Positions 25,959-34,058 of a stretch of DNA of 49,271 nucleotides are shown here, piece after piece (positions within the stretch are counted from its first letter, which is position 1; each line of letters begins with the position of its first letter). The translations under genes and the position numbers were made by a program. The notes below the pieces were generated by a model. It worked only from the letters and a program-made list of their open reading frames with translations, searched no databases and had not been told where the DNA came from. Location of the stretch: assembly GCA_017524445.1 (NCBI GenBank), contig JAFXVP010000057.1:1-49271 (forward strand). The letters run 5' to 3'. This DNA comes from Clostridia bacterium (lineage in GTDB: Bacteria > Bacillota > Clostridia > Christensenellales > CAG-138).

Positions 25959-27512
25959 TCAGCCGTTATAATTCAGAATATTGGAAAGGCTTACCGCGCC
26001 GTCCATGTCCTTATACATATAGACGAAGCAGTACGAGGCGTTCGGCTTGCCCGTGATCTTGCCGCTTTCGCAGAAGAAGCAGTAGTTCTTGCCGGATACG
26101 GACTGCGTGGAGATCAGCGCGATCGGCGAGTAGCTTGCGCCGACGAAGCCCTCGAACGCGGTATTGAACATCTCTTTCAGTTCGTCGTCCAGCTTCGGAT
26201 CGTCCGCGGTCACATAGCCGCCCATCATCATATCGGTATACGTCCGGACGCCGGACATATTCACGTCGGTGATCTGCACGTTGCCGTCCTGATCCTCGTA
26301 GAGGACGACGATCGCGTACAGGTCCGGCGAATCCGGCGCGGCGATCGACGTGTCGCACAGGAACGCATAGTTCATGCCGTTCACTTCCTGGCTTCCGATG
26401 AACGCGACCGGCGTGTACGTTACGCCGACGACGGATTCCGAGATCTTCTTGAACAGCTTTTTATGCTTGCTGCTGATCGCAGGGGATTTTGCCTTTTTCC
26501 ATGCGCCGGGCGCTTTTTCCGTGGGGATCGGCGTGGGCTCCGGTTTCGGTTCCTCGGTGGGCTCCGGCGTCGGTTCCTCGGTGGGTTCGGGCGTCGGTTC
26601 TTCGGTGGGCGTCGGCGTCGGCTCCTTGGTCGGTTTCGGCGTCGGCGTCGGCTTCTTGGTCGGCGTCGGTTCAGGCGTTGCGGTCGGGACCGGCGTTGCC
26701 GTCGGAACAGGCGTTGCCGTCGGGACCGGCGTTGCGGTGGGCTCCGGCGTCGGATCCTGTTCACCCGGCTGATCGATCTCCGCGTCGAACTCGACGATTT
26801 CCTTGACGTTGAAGCGGCCCTGCGTATTCCGCTCGATATAGACGAAGGAATACCCGGGTTCCTCGACCTTGTCGATCGGCTGGGATTCGGCAATGATCGC
26901 GAACGTCAGCCCGGAAGCGACCTTCGTGCCGCACAGCGCGACCGGCACATACTGCACGTTCACGATGTTTGCGACGGCTTCCTTGAATCCCGCGACCAGT
27001 TCCTCGGTCAGCGTCGGATCCTCCGCGGGCTCAAATCCGCTGTTCGGATCCTCCATCTCGGTCGGAACGGCGGAGCGCGAAATGTCCATGATCCTGACGT
27101 TCCCGTTCGATTCCTCATACAGGAACACGAGCGCGTACGTTTCCTTCGCGCCGGGATAGATGACGACCGATCTTGCAAGGTACGTGTGGACCGTTCCCGT
27201 AATGACCTGTTTTCCGAGGTACGCAAGCGGTTCGTAGCTCACGCCGACAAAGTTTTCAAACGCTTTATAGAACAGCGCCGTCGTTTCTTCCGTCAGCTTC
27301 GGCGAGACGGTGGTTTCCCATTCGGACGGATCGACGATCACCTCCGGATCCTCCTCCGGTTCCTCCGTCGCGGCAGGGTCCTCCGTTGCGGAGGGTTCCG
27401 GCGTGGCGATCGGTTCCGGCGTTGCGATCGGAGAGGGCTCGTCGCCCGCGCAGGCGGCAAACAGTGAAAGCATCATCAGAATCGCGAGCGCCCATGCAAG
27501 GTATTTCTTCAT
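25959..27512 (-). CDS. Lipoprotein with four repeated domains and a Pro-Thr linker
   Basis: A 517-residue secreted lipoprotein: hydrophobic signal [23 protein letters not shown] with the lipobox Cys near residue 21, then a Thr-Pro-Glu linker. Four related units of about 90-100 residues follow, each with a core of the type [15 protein letters not shown]...Y(A/C)[22 protein letters not shown] and VGASYSP. Units 1-2 and 3-4 are separated by a long TPTPEP-like linker (about residues 255-340), probably spanning the cell wall. Each unit is preceded by a LTEE/LDDELKE...F helix, giving a helix-plus-sheet (cystatin-like) pattern. I do not recognise the family. It would be displayed at the surface; ligand unknown. 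Confidence 0.75.
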   Translation of the reverse strand: MKKYLAWALAILMMLSLFAACAGDEPSPIATPEPIATPEPSATEDPAATEEPEEDPEVIVDPSEWETTVSPKLTEETTALFYKAFENFVGVSYEPLAYLGKQVITGTVHTYLARSVVIYPGAKETYALVFLYEESNGNVRIMDISRSAVPTEMEDPNSGFEPAEDPTLTEELVAGFKEAVANIVNVQYVPVALCGTKVASGLTFAIIAESQPIDKVEEPGYSFVYIERNTQGRFNVKEIVEFDAEIDQPGEQDPTPEPTATPVPTATPVPTATPVPTATPEPTPTKKPTPTPKPTKEPTPTPTEEPTPEPTEEPTPEPTEEPKPEPTPIPTEKAPGAWKKAKSPAISSKHKKLFKKISESVVGVTYTPVAFIGSQEVNGMNYAFLCDTSIAAPDSPDLYAIVVLYEDQDGNVQITDVNMSGVRTYTDMMMGGYVTADDPKLDDELKEMFNTAFEGFVGASYSPIALISTQSVSGKNYCFFCESGKITGKPNASYCFVYMYKDMDGAVSLSNILNYNG

Positions 27513-27814
27513 TGGTACTGCATCCCCTTTTCATAATGTGTTAATTTATATAATATCATATTTCACGCAAAACGCAAGTGCTGTCCTGAAAAAGACTTTA
27601 CGCGCGGGATTCAGGAGGAGCGGACGAGCATTGCTCGCCCCTGCGGCTGCCATCCCGACTGCGTTCGGGGGTGTGTGTAGTCAATGTCGCATTTGTAGTT
27701 ATTGGAGTAAAACCATATCAAATAACGCAATCACGGCATTTTTTGCGCTTTTTTCTTGCGTTGGGATCATTTTGCTGATATAATATAAAATACGACAATA
27801 TAAGGGGAAAACGC
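27513..27814. other. Intergenic region before hypB
   Basis: No gene is supported in these 302 bases. It holds the upstream region of the lipoprotein (an AT-rich stretch at 27541-27560), a GC-rich palindromic fragment around 27620-27645 (GCGGACGAGCATTGCTCGCC) like those in 25389-25958, and the hypB promoter. Confidence 0.6.
27756..27784 (+). promoter_or_regulatory. hypB promoter
   Basis: TTGCGT at 27756-27761 and a perfect TATAAT at 27779-27784 with 17-base spacing, 30 bases before the hypB ATG; AAGGGGA serves as ribosome site. Confidence 0.7.
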
Positions 27815-28489
27815 ATGAAAATCATCGAACTCAAGGAAACGGTCACGGCGTCGAACGACCGTGACGCGGAGGTGCTGCGCGGCGAGCTCAAAAAGAAGGG
27901 CACGCTTCTGATCAACCTGATGGCATCGCCCGGCGCGGGCAAAACGACGCTTCTGGAGCGCACGATCCGCGACCTCAAGGATCGGTTGCGCATTGCGGTC
28001 ATGGAGGCGGACGTCGATTCCGACGTGGACGCGGTCCGCATCGAAAAGATCGGGGCGAAAGCCGTGCAGGCGCATACCGACGGCATGTGCCACATGGACG
28101 CGGGCATGACGCGCCGCGCCTTGGAGGGGCTCGGGGATGAACAATTCGACCTCGTGGTGCTCGAAAACGTCGGCAATCTCATCTGCCCCGCGGAGTTCGA
28201 CACCGGCGCAGGGCGCTGCGTGATGCTGCTCTCCGTGCCGGAGGGCGACGATAAGCCCTTGAAATACCCGCTGATGTTTACAAAAAGCGACGTGCTCATC
28301 ATCACGAAGACCGACGTTTTGCCGTACTTCGATTTTGACGTCGATGCGTGCGTGGCGCGGGCAAGGAAGCTGAATCCGACCATCCGCGTGTTCGCGGTCT
28401 CCGCAAAGACCGGCGAAGGGTTTGCGGAATGGGAAGAATGGCTCAGAACAGCCGTTGCGGACTGGAAAAACGAAACCATTTCAGAATAA
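27815..28489 (+). CDS. hypB: Hydrogenase nickel incorporation GTPase HypB
   Basis: A SIMIBI-class GTPase of 224 residues that delivers nickel, with HypA, to [NiFe]-hydrogenase or sometimes urease. The P-loop is MASPGAGKTTLLE, the metal-site region is GAKAVQAHTDGMCHMDAGM (a Cys-His pair at the dimer interface), and the switch II region is VVLENVGNLICPAEFDTG. TKTDVLPYFDFD is the guanine-specificity NKxD-like motif. It lacks the His-rich N-terminal nickel store of some relatives. It is first in a unit with the flavoprotein and hypA. No hydrogenase subunit gene is in the window. Confidence 0.94.
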   Translation: MKIIELKETVTASNDRDAEVLRGELKKKGTLLINLMASPGAGKTTLLERTIRDLKDRLRIAVMEADVDSDVDAVRIEKIGAKAVQAHTDGMCHMDAGMTRRALEGLGDEQFDLVVLENVGNLICPAEFDTGAGRCVMLLSVPEGDDKPLKYPLMFTKSDVLIITKTDVLPYFDFDVDACVARARKLNPTIRVFAVSAKTGEGFAEWEEWLRTAVADWKNETISE

Positions 28490-28501
28490 AGGAGAAACGC
28501 T

Positions 28502-31423
28502 ATGCCGGAAACCTACGATCAGAATCCACGTACCAAATCCAAGTATGACGGCGAACCGGTTTTGCAGAAAAAATATGCAAAGCTCGGCGCAAAGATCACG
28601 GACAACGTGCCGCACAAGCTGTTCGGACTCAAAACGACCGACGAAGAATACTGGGGTCTTCGCGAGATCCTGAACGAGAACGAAGTCGACGTCGCGCTGT
28701 CCATGAAGCAGCGCAAGTGGTACACCTACGAACAGCTCTTCGAAATGAACAAGCAGATGGGCGAAGCGCTCTTCAAGGAGACGCTGAACCTTCTGTGCGT
28801 GCACGGTTTCGTCGAGTACGATTACGGCGATCACTACGACGATAACGGACCGATCCCCGGCGCGCCGAAGGAGATCCGCTATCGCACGAGCTATTTCGTC
28901 CCGGGCAGCGCGGAGCTCTTCAACTCCTCGGTCGACCGCATCGAAAGGAACCCGCCGGTCGCCAAGATGTTCGAACGCATGACGTTTCTGCCTCTGGAGC
29001 ATATCACCTCGATGGTGCGTCCCGGCGGCAACGGTATCGGCATGCACGTCATCCCGGTCGAAAAGGAAGTCGCCGCGAACCGCGAGTCGGTCAGCATCGA
29101 AAAGATCTCCTACTGGCTGCAGAAGTACGACGGACATCTGTCCGCAGGCATCTGCTCCTGCCGCGCGTCCCGCGCGATGATCGGCGAAGGCTGCACGGAC
29201 GACGAATCCGACTGGTGCATTCAGGTCGGCGACATGGCGGACTACACCGTTGAAACCGGCAGAGCGCACTATATCACCAAGGAGGAAGCGCTCGAGATCC
29301 TGCGCCGTGCCGAGGAAAACGGCTACGTGCATCAGGTTACGAACATCGACGGCTCCGACCACATCTTCGACATCTGCAACTGCAACGTCAAGATCTGCAA
29401 CGCGCTTCGCACCTCGCTGCTCTACAATACGCCGAACATGAGCAAGTCCGCGTACACCGCGAGCGTCAAGAAGGAAAACTGCGTGGCCTGCGGACGCTGC
29501 GTGGAGATCTGTCCGGCAGGCGCATTGAAGCTCGGTCAGAAGCTTTGCAAAAAGGACGGCACAGAGGTCGAATATCCGAAATCCGTACTCCCCGACCGCA
29601 TCCGCTGGGGCAAGTACGCATGGGACGAGAACTATCGCGACACCGCCCGCGTCAACACGCACAAGACGGGCACCGCGCCGTGCAAGACCGCGTGCCCCGC
29701 GCATGTGCCGATCCAGGGCTACCTCAAGATGGCGAAGGAAGGCCGTTATGATGAAGCGCTTGCGCTCATCAAGCGCGAAAACCCCTTCCCCGCGATCTGC
29801 GGCAGAGTGTGCAACAAGCGCTGTGAAGACGCCTGCACGCGCGGCACGATCGACCAGCCCGTCGCGATCGACGACGTGAAGCGCTTCCTTGCGGACCGCG
29901 ATCTTTCCGCGGAAACGCGCTACGTGCCGAAGAAGATCATCAACAACCTGACCGGCGAATGGAAGCAGAAGATTGCCATCATCGGCGCTGGCCCCGCGGG
30001 ACTTTCCGCCGCATACTATCTCGGCGAAATGGGCTATCGCCCCACCGTCTTCGAGAAGAACGCAAAGCCCGGCGGCATGATGACCTACGGCATCCCGTCG
30101 TTCAAGCTTGAAAAGGACGTCATCGACGCGGAGATCGACGTGATCCGCGCGCTCGGCGTCGACATCCGCTGCGGTGTCGAGGTCGGCAAAGACGTGACCA
30201 TCGAAGAACTCAAAAAGCAGGGCTACGAAGCGTTCTATATCGCGATCGGCTGTCAGGGCGGGAAACTTCCCGGCGTTCCGAACGAACGCGCGGAGGGGAC
30301 CGAGATCGCGGTGAGCTTTCTGAATAAGGCGCTCTCCGACAACACACGTAAGCTCGAAGGCGACGTCGTGGTCGTCGGCGGCGGCAACGTGGCGATCGAC
30401 TGCGCGCGCACCGCGCACCGGTTCGGCGCAGGCTCGGTTTCGATGTTCTGCCTCGAATCGCGCGAGACGATGCCCGCCTCCCCTGAGGAGATCAAAGAGG
30501 CAGAGGAAGAGAACGTAAAGATCAACCCTTCCTGGGGTCCGAAGGAAGTCCTCGTGGACGACGAGGGCAAGGTCAAAGGACTCGTCTTGAACCGCTGCGT
30601 CAGCACGATCGACCCGGAGACCGGAAAGTTCTCCCCGAAGTACGATGAGAACGAAACGATCACGGTGGAAGCAAAGACCGTCGTGTTCGCGATCGGTCAG
30701 GCGATCGAATGGGGTAAGCTTTTAGACGGCACGAACGTGAAGTTCCATCACGGCAACTATCCCGTCGCGGATCCGTTCACCTATCAGACCGACGATCCGA
30801 AGATCTTTGTCGGCGGCGATGTGTTCACGGGACCGAAGTTCGTGATCGACGCGATCGGTCAGGGGCACATGGCGGCGGAATCGCTTGCCCGTGCCGTTTC
30901 GAAGAACAGTGTGAACCAGACGCTCGGCCGCGATCGCCGGTTCTTCAAGGAGCTCGATAAGACCGATATCGCGATCGACGAGTACGATCACGCACAGCGG
31001 CAGGTCCCGCCCACAGATCCTTCGATCGACGCAAAGAACGGCTTCCGTGATCCGACGCTCCCGCTGACAGAGGAACAGGTAAAGATCGAAACCGCGCGCT
31101 GCCTCGGCTGCGGCGCAACGATCGTCGACGCAAACAAGTGCATCGGCTGCGGGCTTTGCACCACGCGCTGCGAATTCGACGCGATCCATCTTCTGCGCGA
31201 TCATCCGCAGAATTCCGATATGCGCCGTGCGGAGGACAAGGTCACGGGTCTTCTCTCCTATGCGGCAAAGCGCGGGATCAAGATCCTGCTGCACAGCGGC
31301 TCGAAGGAAGCGAAGATGATGCGGGCAAAGCGCAAAGCGTATAACAAGGCGACCAAGGAATTCCACAAAACGCATCCGCACACCGGCAATTCTGTCAGCA
31401 TCGAGGAGCTTACGAAGGACTGA
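28502..31423 (+). CDS. Multidomain NAD(P)H:Fe-S flavoprotein oxidoreductase
   Basis: A 973-residue redox protein. Residues about 1-215 are a helical region; 215-320 form a cysteine domain (CSCRASRAMIGEGC, then CNCNVKICN); 323-345 a 4Fe-4S ferredoxin-like motif (CVACGRCVEICPAG); 390-470 a GltD-type 4Fe-4S domain (CKTACPAH, CGRVCNKRCEDACTRG). 490-830 form the FAD/NAD(P)H core (IGAGPAGLSAAYYLGEMGY and VVGGGNVAIDCARTAHRFGA), and 865-895 a final ferredoxin motif (CIGCGLCTTRCEFDAI). This is like the beta subunit of glutamate synthase, used as an electron-transfer module. It lies 12 bases after hypB and 1 base before hypA, so it is co-expressed with nickel-insertion proteins and may feed electrons to a hydrogenase or its maturation. 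The electron partner is unknown. Confidence 0.88.
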   Translation: MPETYDQNPRTKSKYDGEPVLQKKYAKLGAKITDNVPHKLFGLKTTDEEYWGLREILNENEVDVALSMKQRKWYTYEQLFEMNKQMGEALFKETLNLLCVHGFVEYDYGDHYDDNGPIPGAPKEIRYRTSYFVPGSAELFNSSVDRIERNPPVAKMFERMTFLPLEHITSMVRPGGNGIGMHVIPVEKEVAANRESVSIEKISYWLQKYDGHLSAGICSCRASRAMIGEGCTDDESDWCIQVGDMADYTVETGRAHYITKEEALEILRRAEENGYVHQVTNIDGSDHIFDICNCNVKICNALRTSLLYNTPNMSKSAYTASVKKENCVACGRCVEICPAGALKLGQKLCKKDGTEVEYPKSVLPDRIRWGKYAWDENYRDTARVNTHKTGTAPCKTACPAHVPIQGYLKMAKEGRYDEALALIKRENPFPAICGRVCNKRCEDACTRGTIDQPVAIDDVKRFLADRDLSAETRYVPKKIINNLTGEWKQKIAIIGAGPAGLSAAYYLGEMGYRPTVFEKNAKPGGMMTYGIPSFKLEKDVIDAEIDVIRALGVDIRCGVEVGKDVTIEELKKQGYEAFYIAIGCQGGKLPGVPNERAEGTEIAVSFLNKALSDNTRKLEGDVVVVGGGNVAIDCARTAHRFGAGSVSMFCLESRETMPASPEEIKEAEEENVKINPSWGPKEVLVDDEGKVKGLVLNRCVSTIDPETGKFSPKYDENETITVEAKTVVFAIGQAIEWGKLLDGTNVKFHHGNYPVADPFTYQTDDPKIFVGGDVFTGPKFVIDAIGQGHMAAESLARAVSKNSVNQTLGRDRRFFKELDKTDIAIDEYDHAQRQVPPTDPSIDAKNGFRDPTLPLTEEQVKIETARCLGCGATIVDANKCIGCGLCTTRCEFDAIHLLRDHPQNSDMRRAEDKVTGLLSYAAKRGIKILLHSGSKEAKMMRAKRKAYNKATKEFHKTHPHTGNSVSIEELTKD

Positions 31424-31424
31424 T

Positions 31425-31772
31425 ATGCACGAGATGGGCATCATTCTGCACCTCGCCAAATCCCTTGAGGAGACCGCGGCAGAGCAGGACATCAAAAAGA
31501 TCACGCGGGTGACGCTCGAGGTCGGCGAGGTCTCCGGCATCATGACGGACTACTTCGTCGACTGCTGGAACTATTTCCGGAAAAAGCATCCGGTGTTGGA
31601 GACCGCCGAGCTGGTTCTGGAAACCATTCCCGCGGTGACGTGGTGCGACGCGTGCAAAAGGACCTATCCCACGGTGCAGTACGGACGCACGTGTCCCTAC
31701 TGTAAGAGCGGCGAAACGTGGCTTCTGAAGGGCAGCGAGTGCGTCATAAAAGAAATAGAGGTTGAAGATTAG
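31425..31772 (+). CDS. hypA: Hydrogenase nickel metallochaperone HypA
   Basis: A 115-residue nickel chaperone. The N-terminal MHEMG gives the His2 nickel site and the zinc site is CDACKRTYPT...TCPYCKSG. Length matches the family. It starts 1 base after the stop of the flavoprotein gene. HypA passes nickel to HypB, encoded two genes upstream; the large gene between them is unusual compared with the common hypAB pair. Confidence 0.94.
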   Translation: MHEMGIILHLAKSLEETAAEQDIKKITRVTLEVGEVSGIMTDYFVDCWNYFRKKHPVLETAELVLETIPAVTWCDACKRTYPTVQYGRTCPYCKSGETWLLKGSECVIKEIEVED

Positions 31773-31801
31773 GAATCCTGAATAAGGAAAGGAGCGTTGC
31801 T

Positions 31802-33295
31802 ATGTTTTGCACGAATTGCGGAAGTCCGCTGAGAGACGGAACGAAGTTCTGTACGAACTGCGGTTCTCCGGTATGGGTACCGCAGACCGCCGCGCAGGAG
31901 CCGGTCGCGGAAGAACCCGCCGCGCCGGAGCCGGTCACAGAAGAACTGACCGCGCCGATCTCTGCGCTCCCCAATGCGGGGCCGCGGTCCGACGCCGTAT
32001 CTGCGCCGGTCAAGGCAGGAAAGCCCAAGAAGAAATCTCATCTTGGGTTGATCCTCGGTATTGCTGCGGGCGTGGTGGTGCTCGGGGCCGCGCTGGTCTT
32101 CCTTCTCATCATTCTGCCGGAGCAAAAGCGCGTCAGGCAATACAATGCGGGCGTGGACTATCTCGAAGAGAAGAACTATGAAATGGCGGAAGACGTCTTT
32201 GCGGCGCTCGGATCGTATGCGGATTCCGAGGACCTGCGCGCATACGCGGAACGCGGCGTTGCGTATAAGAAAGCCGTAAAGAATATGGAGCGCGAAAACT
32301 ATCGGGAAGCGCTCGATGTATTTTCGGGAGATCCTTCGTTCGAAGACGCGCAGCGGTTCGGAAACACGTGTCAGGCGTATCTGAATCTCGAAGAAGCGGC
32401 GACGCTATATGAGCAGGGTGAATACGAGCAGGCGCTGCTCATTCTGAACGAGCAGTATAAGCTCGACGCCGAGGTGGACGAAAAGGGCTCCGAGCTTGCC
32501 GATAAATGCCGCCGTATGATGCTGTTCAACGAAGCAAAGGCGCTGTATGAGCAGGGCGACTATCAGGGCACGCTGGACATGTTCGAACGGTATCAGATTG
32601 CGGATATCGACGGCGCAGACGCGATCATGTCGGACTGCACAAAGCAGCTCGGGTATCAGAAGATCGCGGAACTCATGAACAACGGCTCTTATCGGGATGC
32701 GCTCGATCTTTTGAACGCCGATACGGGCGCAGGCATGGAGGACCGCGCAGCGCGCATCGCGGAGTGCAGCAACCGGATCGGCTACGCCGATGCGGAAGCA
32801 GCCCTGCGGAACGGGCACAACTATGATGCGTACGTCGCCTTCAAGGCACTGGGCAGCTTTGAAGATGCTGCCGACCGTGCGAACAGCTGTATCGTCAGCA
32901 TGCCCAAGACGTCCGAAACGTATCACAACAGCGCCTATAAGAGCAGCTCGGTTACCCTGAAGATCATGCCGCCGAAAGACGGGACGAACAATTACATCAA
33001 GATCTACATTGTCGAGGGCGATTCGCAGAAGCTCGTATCCGGCATGTTCATTCGCTCCGGCGAAACGCTTGCCGTCAAGCTGCCCGTCGGCACGTACATT
33101 TTCAAGGTCGCATACAGCAGCGGAGACTGGTTCGGCGAAACCGATATGTTCGGCGACAACGGAACCTATCAGCGCCTGAAGATCAACAACGGCGACTCGT
33201 TCACACTGACCAGGGGCCAGTGGGAGTTGAAGCTCAGACAGCAGACCGGAAACGGGAATGTCGAGACCGCCAAAGAGAACCGCGGAACATTTTGA
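31802..33295 (+). CDS. Zinc-ribbon, single-pass membrane protein with TPR-like repeats
   Basis: A 497-residue protein. Residues 3-20 are a zinc ribbon (Cys3, Cys6, Cys17, Cys20). A Pro/Ala/Glu-rich linker follows, then a membrane helix at about 80-103 (LGLILGIAAGVVVLGAALVFLL). Outside are helical repeats of about 50 residues (patterns such as ALYEQGDYQGTLDMFERY and AATLYEQGEYEQALLIL), TPR-like, and a final beta domain (about 370-497). This layout is common in Clostridia for sensor-like or scaffold proteins of unknown role. An AAGGAG site precedes the ATG; the 29-base gap after hypA may place it in the same transcript, with no functional link evident. Confidence 0.75.
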   Translation: MFCTNCGSPLRDGTKFCTNCGSPVWVPQTAAQEPVAEEPAAPEPVTEELTAPISALPNAGPRSDAVSAPVKAGKPKKKSHLGLILGIAAGVVVLGAALVFLLIILPEQKRVRQYNAGVDYLEEKNYEMAEDVFAALGSYADSEDLRAYAERGVAYKKAVKNMERENYREALDVFSGDPSFEDAQRFGNTCQAYLNLEEAATLYEQGEYEQALLILNEQYKLDAEVDEKGSELADKCRRMMLFNEAKALYEQGDYQGTLDMFERYQIADIDGADAIMSDCTKQLGYQKIAELMNNGSYRDALDLLNADTGAGMEDRAARIAECSNRIGYADAEAALRNGHNYDAYVAFKALGSFEDAADRANSCIVSMPKTSETYHNSAYKSSSVTLKIMPPKDGTNNYIKIYIVEGDSQKLVSGMFIRSGETLAVKLPVGTYIFKVAYSSGDWFGETDMFGDNGTYQRLKINNGDSFTLTRGQWELKLRQQTGNGNVETAKENRGTF

Positions 33296-33310
33296 GAAAG
33301 GGAGCTGCAA

Positions 33311-33904
33311 ATGAAACGAAGCATTGTTATTCTGCTGGCCGCGCTGCTGCTTCTCGCGTTGTTCACAGGCTGCGAAACGCGAAAGACCTTTACGCAGGAA
33401 CCTTCCCCCGAACCGACGGCGATTCCCGAAAAGCCGGTCACGCCGGAGCCGACTGCGCTGCCGACCGAAGCGCCGACGGCGGTTCCGACCGAGGCGCCGA
33501 CCGAAGTGCCGACCGAAGTCCCGGTCGAGACGACCTGTACGCTGGACGGACTCACACTGACCCGACCCGGCGAAGATCCGCTCTGGATCCCCGTCTTTGA
33601 AAACATTACCTTCCTGATCAACGGTGAGCTGATGGACAGCAGCCAGCAGATCGCACCGAACGACTGCATTCTGATCGCGCCGTGTACCGTGACCGTCGCC
33701 TTTGACTGTGAAGTGGAATGGACGCTCACGCTGCTGTTCAACGAAACGGAGTTTCTGACGCGCACCGCGACCGTCGCGCTGAAGGAAGGCACGAACGACG
33801 TGGTGATCGTGATCCGCGCGGACGCACCGCTCGAACACGGCGAATACATCGTCAAGCTGTATGAGGGAGACGTCTTTCTCGGCGGAGAGATCTTTGAATA
33901 TTAA
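33311..33904 (+). CDS. Lipoprotein with Pro-Thr-Glu linker
   Basis: A 197-residue lipoprotein: signal MKRSIVILLAALLLLALFTGC with lipobox Cys21, a 50-residue linker of PTEAPTEVPTEVP type, then a small beta-rich domain (about 75-197) with an Ig-like or cadherin-like strand pattern. It begins 15 bases after the zinc-ribbon gene with AAAGGGAG upstream and ends just before a strong terminator, so both are co-expressed. No recognised domain; function unknown. Confidence 0.75.
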   Translation: MKRSIVILLAALLLLALFTGCETRKTFTQEPSPEPTAIPEKPVTPEPTALPTEAPTAVPTEAPTEVPTEVPVETTCTLDGLTLTRPGEDPLWIPVFENITFLINGELMDSSQQIAPNDCILIAPCTVTVAFDCEVEWTLTLLFNETEFLTRTATVALKEGTNDVVIVIRADAPLEHGEYIVKLYEGDVFLGGEIFEY

Positions 33905-33910
33905 AAACCG

Positions 33911-33946
33911 AAAAGAGCGTACCGACCCGGGTCGATACGTTCTTTT
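33911..33946. terminator. Long hairpin terminator
   Basis: AAAAGAGCGTACCGACCC pairs with GGGTCGATACGTTCTTTT along 18 positions with one mismatch; T-rich end follows the lipoprotein gene. Confidence 0.8.
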
Positions 33947-33960
33947 GCATCAGAACAAAA

Positions 33961-33988
33961 GCCGTCCGGAAACCCGGACGGCCTTTTT
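33961..33988 (+). terminator. Second terminator hairpin
   Basis: GCCGTCCGG and CCGGACGGC form a 9-bp stem followed by CTTTTT. Just after it (about 33991-34012) is a GGGACGTCGGGGTCGGCGTCCCC palindromic fragment of the dispersed repeat family. Confidence 0.7.
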
Positions 33989-34058
33989 GCGGGACGTCGG
34001 GGTCGGCGTCCCCTGCAATCCGTTGGCGCAAGAGGGGGCTTTTCACGCAAGGATGCCG

